Source of the DNA: Liolophura sinensis
Taxonomy: Eukaryota > Mollusca > Polyplacophora > Chitonida > Chitonidae
Reading direction: 5' to 3'
Length of the DNA stretch: 64,000 bases
NCBI RefSeq assembly: GCF_032854445.1
Contig: NC_088302.1
Coordinates: 10,657,338-10,721,337 of the forward strand
Program-made: the position numbers and the translations under genes
Notes under the pieces: model-generated
Seen by the model: only the letters and a program-made list of their open reading frames with translations
What the model was told of the DNA's origin: nothing
The model's database searches: none
Part shown: positions 24,601 to 33,000 of the stretch, piece by piece
How the letters are laid out: each line of letters starts with the position of its first letter
Numbering within the stretch: position 1 is the first letter of the stretch

Positions 24601-25889
24601 TACAATACATCACTGTTCATACACTGTGACCTATATATAACTCTGGGACCATGTTGTTGTTGTAGGTGGTATACCTGGAAAGTGAGGTTGTACAGGATCT
24701 GGTGGTTCTCCATCCTAAGTGGCTGTGTAATGAGATCATCGGGAACCTCCTGTCCCACGAGAAGATCATCACGTCGCGGATCACTGGCTGCTTCACGGTT
24801 GACGACTTCCAGCTCATGTACCCGGAGACAGATGCGTTGGACTTGCTACAGGTGCTAGAGGCACTCGAGATCTGCACACAGTGTGACAATGATGGTGAAA
24901 TAGAGTATGAATTCCCCTGTTTGAATTTCGTGGAGACAATACGAGGATTGTGGGAGAGAGACCCTAAATTTGGTGAAAATACTGTGTACAGTGGTGTGAG
25001 GATTAAAACCCCACGCAGCATCACTGGCCAACTCAAACACGTGTTTCCACGGATACAGGTGCAACTGCGACGAACGATATTACAAGACAGCGATGACCCA
25101 GACAGTGACCTTTATCAGTGGCATCATGGGTCCAAATTTTGTTGCGGGTTGTTAGAAGGACTGCTAAATATGGACAAGCAGGAAGAATTTTTAGAACTTA
25201 AAGTGCGAGGGGTAGAGGAATCCAGGACTAATGCTTTTTATTTTCTGGAGGATTTGATAAACATCGTGGAGCAGGTGATTGTAGAGATGTGTCCAGGGCT
25301 GTGTATAGAACGGCATGTGCTCAGTGTGGCTCAGTTACAGGAGCACCAGAAGCACATTGAGGCCTACCTGCCCAGAGAACTCTTCTTAATGGAGGTGAGA
25401 AAGGAGTGCGAGGTGTGCCTGCTGGACGGGCCACTGGAGCAGTTCATAGACCTGGTGTGTCTGGGTTCGGAGGAGGTATTCAGCAGTCTGACACTCGGCG
25501 TAGACTTGCACGTCTCTCATCTAACAATCCACACGCGCCGCCAGCTGTCACGCCTCCTCGACCCCCCAGATCCAATGGGGCGTGACTGGTGTCTACTGGC
25601 CGTTGTTCTGGGCCTCTCCACCATACTCCCAAATCTCGACAATGCCACCAACATGGCAGAGAGCAAAACGGACAAAGTGCTGGAGGAGTGGGCCAAAGAT
25701 CAGTCGAGTACGATCGGCCTCCTTCTGGTGAAGTTGCGAGAGCTGAATCGTGGAGATGCTGTGGAAGTGTTGCTCAACACTGGCCCTGTATTTAAAGTGT
25801 TTATCTATGAGGAGCAGAGCACTGATGAAAATCACGTGCCTCCTGCAAACACTGCCTCGACGAACACATTGTCAAACCTTTCACGGTGA
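11359..25889 (+). CDS. DAPK1: Death-associated protein kinase 1-like gene, 3' part (ankyrin-ROC-COR-death domain)
   Basis: Sixteen exons join in frame (one with a missing base) into about 1,049 residues, close to the length of vertebrate DAPK1 after its calmodulin region. Order seen: residues 1-38 leading into ankyrin; eight 33-residue ankyrin repeats (39-302); a linker repeat (303-328); a ROC domain with P-loop GSTGVGKST, DFSG in place of the switch II DxxG, and THAD as the guanine-specificity motif; COR; then a death domain beginning near RRQLSRLLDPPDP and ending near KLRELNRGDAVEVLL. Known role of the family: calmodulin-regulated Ser/Thr kinase in cell death, autophagy and cytoskeletal signalling; the ankyrin and ROC-COR parts control localisation and kinase output. 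The catalytic domain is not in the window and should lie upstream. Exons join at 11359-11472, 12615-12713, 13261-13359, 14409-14506, 15168-15266, 16896-16994, 17435-17533, 18330-18428, 18815-18913, 19605-19682, 20021-20210, 20876-20983, 21752-21946, 22928-23187, 23742-23930 and 24666-25889. Confidence 0.93.
12615..12713 (+). CDS. DAPK1: DAPK exon: ankyrin repeat 1
   Basis: Acceptor TTTAACAG, donor GTTTGT, exactly 33 codons, phase 0. Begins HGETAVHMAASGGHVEVLKC, a canonical ankyrin repeat (G-T-x-x-H-x-A-A-x-x-G-H). Confidence 0.92.
13261..13359 (+). CDS. DAPK1: DAPK exon: ankyrin repeat 2
   Basis: Acceptor GATTTCAG, donor GTACAT, 33 codons. Begins HGDNALYWAARQGHIGALQF. The YWAARxGH core matches the unusual second repeat of vertebrate DAPK1 (VYWAARHGH), which supports orthology rather than a generic ankyrin protein. 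Confidence 0.93.
13975..14094. mobile_element. Palindromic MITE with GGGCCC-type ends
   Basis: Left GGCCCGCTTTTATGAAGCCT pairs with right TTTCATGCAACTGGGCC; inside, ACTACCACGGCAACG pairs with CGTCGCCATGGT. Short palindromes that start GGGCCCAGTTTCA and contain ACCATGGCAACG are common in lophotrochozoan DNA. A diverged SINE-like stretch follows to about 14330. Confidence 0.65.
14409..14506 (+). CDS. DAPK1: DAPK exon: ankyrin repeat 3, one base short
   Basis: Acceptor TGTTTCAG, donor GTAAGC, but 98 bp instead of the 99 bp of every neighbouring repeat exon. The frame reads SGEAAVHV and then breaks. A one-base gap at about 14432-14433 would restore the AARYG ankyrin core and the rest of the repeat up to VDLQDS. 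As written, the shifted frame meets a TAA at 16948-16950, two exons on. Splice sites and repeat sequence are otherwise intact, so a sequencing or assembly error is the likeliest cause; a real null allele is possible. Confidence 0.88.
14863..15045 (+). other. Ankyrin-like open stretch inside an intron
   Basis: An open frame contains ACSSLHLAAALGQEEITRYF, which resembles the helical core of an ankyrin repeat and lies between two genuine ankyrin exons. The protein does not need it: repeats 3 and 4 join directly, as in vertebrate DAPK1. It could be a decayed duplicated exon or chance. Confidence 0.25.
15168..15266 (+). CDS. DAPK1: DAPK exon: ankyrin repeat 4
   Basis: Acceptor TTACAG, donor GTAAGT, 33 codons. 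Begins LGETALHSAAWHGFVPIMSA; the SAAWHG core corresponds to CAAWHG in vertebrate DAPK1. Confidence 0.92.
15541..15623. repeat. (TA)n microsatellite inside a palindrome
   Basis: About 25 TA units flanked by AGGGTTTTATAATATGTA on the left and TACATATTACTAAAACCCT on the right. The flanks are near-perfect reverse complements, so the whole stretch can fold into one long hairpin. Confidence 0.85.
15828..16150 (+). repeat. SINE-like repeat, long diverged copy
   Basis: Has a tRNA-like head (GTGATCTAGTGATCAGAGG, then TGGGTTTAAAGC) and the body block TTAGTCAGTAACTTGCCAAA followed by GGTTTCCTCCAACCATAAAA. The body matches 40330-40500 and 40705-41080. It appears to be the longer subtype of the family. 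Confidence 0.55.
16196..16335 (+). repeat. SINE-like repeat, 3' half
   Basis: Contains CACCATAATGCTGGCCACTG, TATAAGTGAAATATTCTT and an AATCAAATAAGTAAATAAAC tail. Directly follows the copy at 15828-16150. Confidence 0.75.
16345..16895 (+). repeat. About 62-bp tandem repeat ending at a splice acceptor
   Basis: Six to seven diverged units run through GATGTTTTGTGTTGATGTTG, TACAGGAAGGGGATT, a variable AATACTTACCTCTAG and GTGCTAATGTTAG. The final unit ends in GTTGATGTTGTGCAG and continues as the first bases of the exon, GAAGGGGAG. The array therefore appears to have been copied from the 3' splice-site region, or the splice site now lies in its last unit. Confidence 0.85.
16896..16994 (+). CDS. DAPK1: DAPK exon: ankyrin repeat 5
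   Basis: Acceptor GTTGTGCAG, donor GTAACC, 33 codons, beginning EGETVLHCAAVRGNLDCVKV. Its acceptor region is the last member of a tandem array that carries several look-alike acceptors. Confidence 0.92.
17435..17533 (+). CDS. DAPK1: DAPK exon: ankyrin repeat 6
   Basis: Acceptor CTTTTCAG, donor GTACTT, 33 codons. Begins RGSTALHLACRRHHTSIALL, which resembles the atypical HLAVRRCQ repeat of vertebrate DAPK1. Confidence 0.92.
17636..17880 (+). repeat. SINE-like repeat, near full length
   Basis: The head carries GTGGCAGTGACCCAGAAGCC and GTGAGTTCAAGTCC, a tRNA B-box-like motif. The body has GGTCTGTCAGCAACCTGCGG and CTCCCACCATAATGTTGGCC. The tail has TATTCTTGAGTACGGCGTAA and (AATA)n. Best reference copy in the window together with 31900-32155. 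Confidence 0.85.
18330..18428 (+). CDS. DAPK1: DAPK exon: ankyrin repeat 7
   Basis: Acceptor TGTTACAG, donor GTGGGT, 33 codons, beginning DGESALHAAASEGLLTVVQT. Confidence 0.92.
18815..18913 (+). CDS. DAPK1: DAPK exon: ankyrin repeat 8
   Basis: Acceptor TTCACAG, donor GTGAGA, 33 codons, beginning GFTTPLHYASRAGHTEIVRC. Last full-length repeat of the array. Confidence 0.92.
19605..19682 (+). CDS. DAPK1: DAPK exon: terminal partial ankyrin repeat
   Basis: Acceptor TTGTACAG, donor GTAAGT, 26 codons. DGVTAEVMALAQGYKDISEL parallels DGKTAEDLARSEQHEHVAGL of vertebrate DAPK1. It caps the ankyrin array before the ROC domain. Confidence 0.9.
20021..20210 (+). CDS. DAPK1: DAPK exon: ROC domain with P-loop
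   Basis: Acceptor TCTTTCAG, donor GTGAGC, 190 bp (ends in phase 1). Carries IKLKVMGSTGVGKSTLIES, a Walker A/G1 motif, then MKCGLLSSFFRRSRS, nearly the same as in vertebrate DAPK1. Exon phase matches the next exon. Confidence 0.94.
20290..20360 (+). repeat. tRNA-like sequence, probably a pseudo-tRNA or SINE head
   Basis: TTTAGTCTAGTGGTAGAAG resembles a tRNA D-arm/A box and GCGGGTTCAAATCCCCG a T-arm/B box. CTCCAAA is at the anticodon position (CCA, Trp-like). The acceptor arms and the outer T-stem pairs do not match, so a functional tRNA is unlikely. It sits just inside an intron. Confidence 0.5.
20876..20983 (+). CDS. DAPK1: DAPK exon: ROC insert
   Basis: Acceptor CTTGACAG, donor GTGAGTG, 108 bp, phase 1 in and out. 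Encodes the loosely conserved Ser/Asn-rich segment (SRQFSLPTPLNYSLGNTNYT) between the P-loop and the switch region. Confidence 0.88.
21175..21375 (-). repeat. SINE-like repeat, reverse orientation, long copy
   Basis: Begins TATTTGATTGGTGTTTATGC and runs through ACTCAAGAATATTTTACTTA, GCGGCCAGCATTATGGTGGG and AGGAAGCCAGCATGAGCTGG to GGTGGGAGACTCAGCC near the head. The open frames seen inside it are artefacts of the repeat. Confidence 0.85.
21752..21946 (+). CDS. DAPK1: DAPK exon: ROC switch region
   Basis: Acceptor TTGACAG, donor GTCAGTT, 195 bp. Contains SVWDFSGYQPYY (switch II position, Ser instead of the usual Ala), HTVVFSLADPADEQ and VMFWLNFIKARIPPQEPL. All align with vertebrate DAPK1. Confidence 0.93.
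22928..23187 (+). CDS. DAPK1: DAPK exon: ROC guanine-specificity motif
   Basis: Acceptor TCCACAG, donor GTATGT, 260 bp, ends in phase 0. PKVILVATHADRAG carries THAD in the G4 position. DISDRLFVVDAQAAS is the G5-side strand. Confidence 0.93.
23742..23930 (+). CDS. DAPK1: DAPK exon: ROC-COR junction
   Basis: Acceptor CATGACAG, donor GTAAGG, 63 codons. Contains MLAQLPSWRR and FVDYVRAKVNPLAGEDHLKL, the start of the COR region (vertebrate equivalent QDQLNPLASEEDLR). Confidence 0.92.
24666..25889 (+). CDS. DAPK1: DAPK terminal exon: COR and death domain
   Basis: Acceptor GTTGTAG; open for 407 codons to a TGA at 25887-25889. It opens with VVYLESEVVQDLVVLHPKWL (COR). It contains YSGVRIKTP, LCIERHVLSVAQLQEH and LDLHVSH-type segments, then the death domain at about 25531-25770 (RRQLSRLLDPPDPMGRDWCL to KLRELNRGDAVEVLL). 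It ends in a Ser/Thr/Asn-rich tail finishing NLSR, as vertebrate DAPK1 finishes in a Ser-rich tail. Uninterrupted; antisense open frames here are shadows. Confidence 0.95.
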   Translation: MVYLESEVVQDLVVLHPKWLCNEIIGNLLSHEKIITSRITGCFTVDDFQLMYPETDALDLLQVLEALEICTQCDNDGEIEYEFPCLNFVETIRGLWERDPKFGENTVYSGVRIKTPRSITGQLKHVFPRIQVQLRRTILQDSDDPDSDLYQWHHGSKFCCGLLEGLLNMDKQEEFLELKVRGVEESRTNAFYFLEDLINIVEQVIVEMCPGLCIERHVLSVAQLQEHQKHIEAYLPRELFLMEVRKECEVCLLDGPLEQFIDLVCLGSEEVFSSLTLGVDLHVSHLTIHTRRQLSRLLDPPDPMGRDWCLLAVVLGLSTILPNLDNATNMAESKTDKVLEEWAKDQSSTIGLLLVKLRELNRGDAVEVLLNTGPVFKVFIYEEQSTDENHVPPANTASTNTLSNLSR

Positions 25890-26571
25890 TGCTTAGCCAG
25901 TGTATCTGACAAAGACTGGTCTATTAAAGACAAAGCTTACGGTTATTAACAGTATGGATTTATTGAGTCTTGGAGAATAGAGCTTCTAGAGGGAGCCTTA
26001 GAAGTGCATGTACATATATTCATATTGCTTTCTGTACAGACATATTTCTATAGGGTTCTCAACAACTTCATGGGTTATAGTTAAGTGGACAAAATACAGG
26101 AACATAAATCTTTGTATTTTCTTTTCCAACCATGCCAATCATCCCAGAGTTCAACAGAAGTTGATTAAATAGAATGGATATAGGACATAGAAACAGCAGT
26201 TTCTACCTTTTAGCCCATCTGTACAAAAATATCCACTGATAACTTCATCAGAGGTTTATTTCTGTGATGTGAGCATTTTGTTGTATTTAGTATACTGGAA
26301 TGAAATTTTGCCATGATTTTGACCATGCTGTAAGCATATATTCTACACTGTTTTGTTAAGTCTCTTCTCTGTTTCTTGCCAGGTACATGTGTATGCACTT
26401 GTAAATAATGTACAACTCTTACACTTTTATTCATTTATTTGTTACATGTGGAATGTCTTTTAAAGGTCTGATCTTTTCAGTTGTGCGGTATATAAAAACG
26501 GTCAGAAAGTGGCCATATATTGTGTGGATGATCTGGATTTCTTCTGTCTTTTATGTTGGAATTTTTATTTT

Positions 26572-26692
26572 GGCTAGTTCCCCTGGGCTCTGCCTAGTTT
26601 CCACTCACCATAATGTTGGCTGCAGTCGTATAAGTGAAATATTCTTCAGTATGGCATAAAATACCAATCAAATAAATAAATAAATAAATAAT
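26572..26692 (+). repeat. SINE-like repeat, 3' half
   Basis: Contains CACCATAATGTTGGCTGCAG, TATAAGTGAAATATTCTTCA, AATACCAATCAAATAAATAA and an (AATA)n tail. 5'-truncated. Confidence 0.8.
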
Positions 26693-29463
26693 TTTGTCTT
26701 GATTTCTTGACAAACACTTTTTTGGCATGAAAGGGCAACTTATCACAAACACGTGCATATTCATGAAATACTGTTAGGAACTTTCAGTGATAACTTCGTG
26801 TACAGGCACATTATTTTCAAACACTTGTACATGAAGGATATGCTTAGCAGCAAGCATTGATCTTTCAGAAATTATATAGACTGATGTAGAATCTTAAATT
26901 AGATCTGTTGTGTGATTGGCAAAAATTCTGCCTTGAAACACATGCAGCCTGATTTACATGTGGAGCAAAATAAAATCTTTCTTATATTTGCATTATTCTA
27001 ATATTTTGCAGAGAAACCATAGGGGGCAATAATCTCTTAGCAGTGTGAGCATGAGTATGATCTGCCCAGCAGCTGCAGTCAGTGCATGTATTTTTCATCT
27101 GATCATTGTGATCTTCCCAATTCAAGATTACCACATCATCACATTTTTGCTTACAACTGTATCTTCACTACCATGAGTGTCAGCTGACTTTTCTTGGGTA
27201 CATGTCCTCTTCACATTATCCCATCTGATAGTTTTTCACTGATGCACAGTAAGAAGAGGTTTATGGCATTCTTGATCAATACTTCACGAAGTAAATTACA
27301 CAAAAAATCCTGTCACAGTACATTAAACTTACCCTCAAAACTGCATTACACTAACATGTTCATCAAAAACATATTCACATTTCTTAATGGTACATTTCTT
27401 ATTCATTTCAATTTGAGGACTAAATTACTATACACACATGTATTCTCAGATCCTGTGGTGTGAAAAGGTATATCTCATTTGTTCTCTTAAACAACCATTG
27501 CACATTTTCAAATAATCTCAAGTGCTGTTTTTCATATTTTTCAATTTTCTCAAACTATACATTTACAAATCACATTTGACAGTTATGTAAACAACGTCAA
27601 TGCAGCAAACTTCTCAGTTACCTGGAACACATTTAAAACTTTGTATCTCAAACAGTACAATATCTGCATAAAACTCAATCTCTGACTGTATTATAATGTA
27701 TTTTTTTTATTACCTATGGTATTTGTATCAATTTCTCAGTAACACAAGCTTCAGTTGTTACATAACTCAAAATTACATTAACGATTTCTCAATGTATTAA
27801 CAATTTTCAGCAATATCATGTTCAACTTGTCGGTATAATTTCTTAAAGTTTACATGTAGAACTCTTGATAAATAGGTTTTGTATTCATTCAGTGCATTAC
27901 ACATTTGTCTGTTATCTTAATTACTAGTAGTTAATTATCAAATATCAAATCACAATTGAAAGGTTTACTTTGTATATATTTTAACTGACATTTTCAAAAT
28001 GCTTTTTTACTTGAATTATGTTGTTAGTTGTACTTATTTTATCAGATCAGCAAGCTCAGGTTGTTCAGTGTTCAGTTTTGTAAGTTGTACAAAGTAGCCC
28101 TGCTACCACATTACAAATTTGTCAGCTGTAGGTAACTCAAACAGTATATGTTGTATTTATTCAGTAGAATGAATTATACTCTTGTCATCAAAGACTATAA
28201 TTGTCAAAGTCAGATCAGAGTTTCTCTGTCATTTATAATGACATTGTGGTTTCTATTACATATAAATATGCCTACCATTTTTGTTCTACTGTACCCAGTT
28301 CATAAATGACAAGTGTTGCTTTGAATTTTTCGCTTTTAAGACTTCCTTTGTTCTTCAAAGCTATTGTCGGTTTATGACCTGAACTTCACCAAGGGGGCAT
28401 GTGAAATACCTCATTACCATATGTTTACTTTTTCATCGGTCATGTTAATGTTTACTAATAATGTTTATTATTAATGTTTATTATTGGGCTGAGATGGGGA
28501 AGGGGCTAATTGTTATAATATCCTCATGTGATGTAACTGCTCAACGAAATAATTACCCAAAAACTTACTTGGACTGAGTTTCTGTTTATCCGCCAGTTTG
28601 TAGTTTTATTTCGCACCTGTTTTCTTGTCTTTACGTTTAAGAACTGAATTTTCTAATTACCTGTCAGATTCTGCTTTTATTTCGCACCTGTTTTCTTGTA
28701 CCTGGTAGCTCTAAGAAAACTACCTATTTGTTTATGACTTTGAAAACTTATATTATGTCACTTATTTGTGCCTGATCTAAAGGTGGCAGTGATATTTGCA
28801 TGGGTATACAGCTGTCAAGTGTTTAATACAAGTGTATCTGCACATCAGACATACTGTATGCTCGATATCCTATGTGGATGTTAGAGCTAATGTAAATACA
28901 TGTATTGACGTATTCTGACAGTACTCATGATGAAGATGTCATGAGGTCTGAAACTTGTGAGGACAAAATGTGAAGATGTTGTTTGTCTCATGGGCACAAC
29001 AATAAAAATACATGAAACCTATACCTGCTGTTGATAGGAATTTATTGTATTCCCATATTTATTTATTTGAGGTTACTTAAGAGAAATGTTTGTTAGGGCA
29101 TCGTATCAGATATGGAGAACTCTCCACTGAAGTATGAAGATGTGAGCTTGAAGACTGCTTGGTAAAGTGGGCTGGAGGAGTAGGTGAAATGCCTTCTCTA
29201 ATGTGATTGGGAAACACAGGTTCATTACCTAATCTACCTCAAGATCTGGACATTCGGATGACCTGTTTGCAACAATACTACTTGTAATTGGTCAGTTACT
29301 GTAGGTGTTCTTGATTGACAGTTCAGAGAGGTCAGTAAGATGCCCAAGTCTAAACTGCTGTCACAAGAGGAAAGTATCTATGGGTTTTTTAGTAAACCTT
29401 AAGTGGTTGGCAGTGTTTGGTGTGGACGTTAATAAATGGGACGCTGTGATTGGTGCAGTGGGG

Positions 29464-29622
29464 TGTGTTCTAGAACGTTTGTGATGGTCTGGAAGCATTG
29501 TAGCGTGTGGGCCAGGTGCACCGGCCAGCCTACATAGGGTGCAACCTGTGCATCCGAGGTAGTGGAGTGTGCGGTGGAGTGCAGGTGCACTCCAAGATCT
29601 GGTCTGCACACGTTCTAGAACA
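29464..29622. repeat. Inverted GTGTTCTAGAACGT pair
   Basis: GTGTTCTAGAACGTTTGTG at about 29465 is mirrored by CACACGTTCTAGAACAC at about 29607, with a GC-rich 120-bp interior. Could be a tiny foldback element or a dyad regulatory site; no direct repeats were found outside. Confidence 0.3.
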
Positions 29623-29653
29623 CCATAACGTCATACCGCCTCCTATGACCTCA

Positions 29654-29661
29654 TGACGTCA
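29654..29661. promoter_or_regulatory. CRE-like TGACGTCA palindrome
   Basis: An exact 8-bp consensus CREB/ATF site in a TGACCTCATGACGTCATCAC context. No adjacent transcription start was identified, so it may be fortuitous. Confidence 0.2.
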
Positions 29662-29703
29662 TCACACAAACACGACCCCTCCAACAATCACAACGCCCCA
29701 CGT

Positions 29704-30732
29704 CCTCCCCCTCCTCCCCCTCCTCCCCCTTCTCCCCTCCACCCAAGAAGAATAACCCAGGGTTTACTCCACCTCCTCCCCCTCCCATAAGAATAGCCCA
29801 GGGTTTACTCACCCTCCTCCTCCCCCGCTCGTAACAATAACCCAGGGTTTACTCACCCTCCTCCTCCCCCACTCATAACAATAACCCAGGGTTTACTCAC
29901 CCTCCTCTTCCCCCACTCATAACAATAACCCGGGGTTTACTCAACCTCCTCCCCACCACTCATAAGAATAACTCGGGGTTTACTCACCCTCCTCCTCCCC
30001 CACTCATAACAATAACTCGGGGTTTACTCACCCTCCTCCTCCCCCGCTCATAACAATAACCCAGGGTTTACTCACCCTCCTCCTCCCCCACTCATAACAA
30101 TAACCCGGGGTTTATTCACCCTCCTCCCTGACTCATAACAATAACCCAGGGTTTACTCACCCTCCTCCTCCCCCGCTCATAACAATAACCCAGGGTTTAC
30201 TCACCCTCCTCCTCCCCCACTCATAACAATAACTCGGGGTTTACTCATCCTCCTCCTCCCCCACTCATAACAATAACCCAGGGTTTACTCACCCTCCTCC
30301 TCCCCCACTCATAACAATAACCCGGGGTTTACTCAACCTCCTCAACCTCTTCCCCGACTCATAAGAATAACCCGGGGTTTACTCACCCTCCTCCTCCCCC
30401 ACTCATAACAATAACCCGGGGTTTACTCACCCTCCTCCCCACCACTCATAAGAATAACTCAGGGTTTACTCACCCTCCTCCTCCCCCACTCATACCAATA
30501 ACCCGGGGTTTACTCAACCTCCTTAACCTCTTCCCCGATTCATAAGAATAACCCGGGGTTTACTCACCTTCCTCCTCCCCGGCTCATAAGAATAACCCAG
30601 GGTTTATTCACCTTCCTCCTCCCCCGCTCATAACAATAACCCAGGGTTTACTCACCCTCCTCCTCCCCCACTCATAACAATAACCCGGGGTTTACTCAAC
30701 CTCCTCCCCCCAACTCATAAGGATAACTCGCG
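29704..30732. repeat. 44-bp pyrimidine-rich minisatellite, 22 copies
   Basis: Unit approximately CATAACAATAACCCAGGGTT, then TACTCACCCTCCTCC, then TCCCCCACT. Each unit has the interrupted palindrome AACCC(A/G)GGGTT and a CTCCTCCCCC tract. A run of CTCCTCCCC repeats precedes the first unit. Variation among copies is small (A/G in the palindrome, CACT/CGCT). The marked strand asymmetry of the CT tract could favour non-B structure. Confidence 0.93.
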
Positions 30733-31084
30733 GGAGGCGATAAGGACATGATATACTACTACTAAGAACTTGCCAAATGTCGGTGTCTCACATGGTTTCC
30801 TCCAACCGTGAAGCTTTCTGCCAGTTATATCTGAACAATTCAGAATGAACCAAAACACCATGTCTCTGAATGAATCGCTTGGAATCGGAACTTACTTCCT
30901 TGGAATTTCGTGATTAATTTGATGAAATAGAATGTCCGTTACTGATGAAGAGATTAGTGTAAATGTAGCATTGCTTTATACGCCCAAAGCTTCTTGTCCA
31001 AATGTAGTATGTCGTTAAAATAATAATTAAGGCTTCTAAGGAAAAAAATTATCTGTTTAACTGAAATGCCCATCTTGTACTTTG

Positions 31085-31165
31085 CGGCCAGCATTATGGT
31101 TGGAGGAAACCGGACAGAGCCCGTGGGGAACTAGCAGATCTTCCCACGGCCGGCCGGAGAGGACA
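31085..31165 (-). repeat. SINE-like repeat, internal fragment, reverse
   Basis: GGCCAGCATTATGGTTGGAG, then AAACCGGACAGAGCCCG and TTCCCACGGCCGGCCGGAGA: the reverse complement of the family body, truncated on both sides. Confidence 0.7.
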
Positions 31166-31629
31166 GACCATTCTGCCACTGAAGTGCACTAGTTAACAAG
31201 CTCATTGGACCCGCGTGACCTTATTCCCAAAATAACGTCAGTTTTGGACAACGGTTCAAATGGATATACATCTGAACACTATCATTTCACAAATTTTTGA
31301 AAATTTTGAACCACGGTACATTCAAAGAGCAAGTGACACGAGGTATCGACATCAGCAAAGTTATTCCACATAGACGAGCCAATTTGCCTAATAGTACGAA
31401 GATACTTACAGCATGGCAGGGTCGTGTAATCAAGACTAAAAGTGCCTTAGTTTACTTCAATGACAACAGCTGATAATGAAACTACAACTTTCACCTTATC
31501 TTTCTTCATTACGATGCAACAAGTCCTTCCATTTTTTGAAACCTTTTGACTTTTCGGCAAATTGTTTTACTATGTACTTATAGAAATGCCTGCATTTAGT
31601 TACGCTAACATTTTTTTTCTCCCATTTAG

Positions 31630-31734
31630 GAGGATGGAGAAATTATATGAGGGTTCTGTTGGCATAGATGAATGTCGTATTGTCCTATGCCCTGGAAAAA
31701 GTGATGCTTGCCTTATTCTGATATCGGACAGAAA
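31630..31734 (+). other. Unassigned exon-like segment
   Basis: Polypyrimidine tract and acceptor TTTTTTTCTCCCATTTAG, then a single open frame reading RMEKLYEGSVGIDECRIVLC and ending in LILISDR before a possible donor GTATAA. It looks coding but I do not recognise the family. No partner exon in a compatible phase was found. Confidence 0.3.
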
Positions 31735-31899
31735 GTATAATATTCTTTTCGTATTTTAAGTTTCACGAATACTTTTTGTTATTACGAACTCGCCACCCGA
31801 ATCAAAAAGTTGCTAAACATATTTTATGCCACCATTATATCAGGATTTCCAGCAAAGAGTCTTTCCTTCAGTGGTGATATTTTTCTTAAAACATATAGG

Positions 31900-32155
31900 G
31901 GTCCCCGTGTCCCAGGGTGTTAACACGCTAGCACGGCGCAATGACCCAGATACCTCTCACCAGTCCGGTCGCTGTGAGTTCAGCTCTTGCTGGCTTCCTC
32001 TCTGGCCGTAAGTGGGAAGGTCCTTCAGCAACCTGCGTATGGTCGTTGGTTTCCTCCGGGCTCTGATCGGTTTCCTCCCACTATAATGCTAGCCGCCCTC
32101 ATATAAGTGAAATATTCTTGGGTACTGCGTAAAAAAACAAATCAAATAAATAAAT
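31900..32155 (+). repeat. SINE-like repeat, near full length
   Basis: Head TGTTAACACGCTAGCACGGC and GCTGTGAGTTCAGCTC (tRNA-like). Body CAGCAACCTGCGTATGGTCG and TCCCACTATAATGCTAGCCG. Tail TATAAGTGAAATATTCTTGG and AATCAAATAAATAAAT. Confidence 0.85.
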
Positions 32156-32562
32156 ATTAAAACCTATAAACCGATTAAGAATATCTTTACAATCCAAGTC
32201 ATCAATACAGTTATTCATTAATTTCATTTCGTGCGCCTAAGTCTTCTTAGTGAAATAAAATCAGGGATCTAGGTATATCCAAAATTGGTGCCGAATGAAA
32301 TCAAGCGTGTTCATTTCAGAAAAACCCCCCAAAAACATTAGTTTGGAAAACGGCGCCACTTGATACCTTGTGACCTGTAGAGCGGTTTAACCCAAACTGT
32401 CTTTAATAACTTTACCATGTATGGACGAATCATCTTATCCCACCACAGCAATATTCACGGATTAATAATAATATTACGTGTCACCATGTACTTTTCTCAA
32501 GGAATTCATTCAGTATATCCTGCGCTTCTTCTATGATACGAGATGCTGTTTCCATTACAGAT

Positions 32563-32649
32563 AAAAGATACATCAATCTGAATATAGCAAGGGATTTAAT
32601 GTCAGATATTTTGTTTTGCAATGATAGTTTGCTTTCGGTCCATGAAATG
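32563..32649 (+). other. Unassigned exon-like segment
   Basis: Acceptor TTTCCATTACAG and donor GTAAGT bracket a frame KRYINLNIARDLMSDILFCN. Its phase does not fit the segment at 31630-31734, so they are not consecutive exons. Family unknown. Confidence 0.25.
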
Positions 32650-32769
32650 TAAGTATTTCCTTAAGTTCACCATAATTATTCATATTCAATATATCTTGTG
32701 GCATGATCAATAAAGTGGAATCTAAACACTTGCTTATGTTAAAGCGAGGAAGGTGATAACTATATTCCT

Positions 32770-33000
32770 ATATATGACCAATTCAAGATGTTTATTGACA
32801 ACCTTAACTACATAGAAAAAATAAATAAATGCGATTCACATGTCCTCGACATTAAAAATATTCCATGTCTTTTGTATACTGATGATGCTGTCAAGTATAC
32901 AAGTGACAGAATAAGTCGACATTTATTGGGGAGTCTACAAACATGCTCAGACTTCAACCTCATGTATACAGGCATATTTGTGCAAACCAATGCTGTATGA
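32770..33000 (+). mobile_element. Reverse-transcriptase relic of a non-LTR retrotransposon
   Basis: The open frame from 32788 reads MFIDNLNYIEKINKC and later IPCLLYTDDAVKY, the catalytic YxDD box region of LINE reverse transcriptases (usually LLYADD), followed by a degraded thumb-like stretch. Only about 70 codons survive, so this is a dead fragment. It also lies next to several SINE copies that a LINE would have mobilised. Confidence 0.6.

Larger units (their letters stand above)
25890..29700. other. DAPK 3' untranslated region and intergenic sequence
   Basis: No coding potential seen. An ATTAAA at 25923-25928 is a possible but very early poly(A) signal; AATAAA-type signals also occur near 26967 and 29001. 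A SINE lies at 26572-26692. The stretch 27190-28150 is very AT-rich. A TGACGTCA palindrome is at 29654-29661. Confidence 0.5.

Noticed and set aside
24617-25036. 139-codon minus-strand frame
   Set aside because: Exact antisense shadow of the conserved DAPK terminal exon.
29704-30732. CRISPR array
   Set aside because: Units are contiguous with no unique spacers, and the DNA is eukaryotic; it is a minisatellite.
31630-32649. Two consecutive exons of one gene
   Set aside because: The exon-like pieces at 31630-31734 and 32563-32649 have incompatible phases and no shared family signature.
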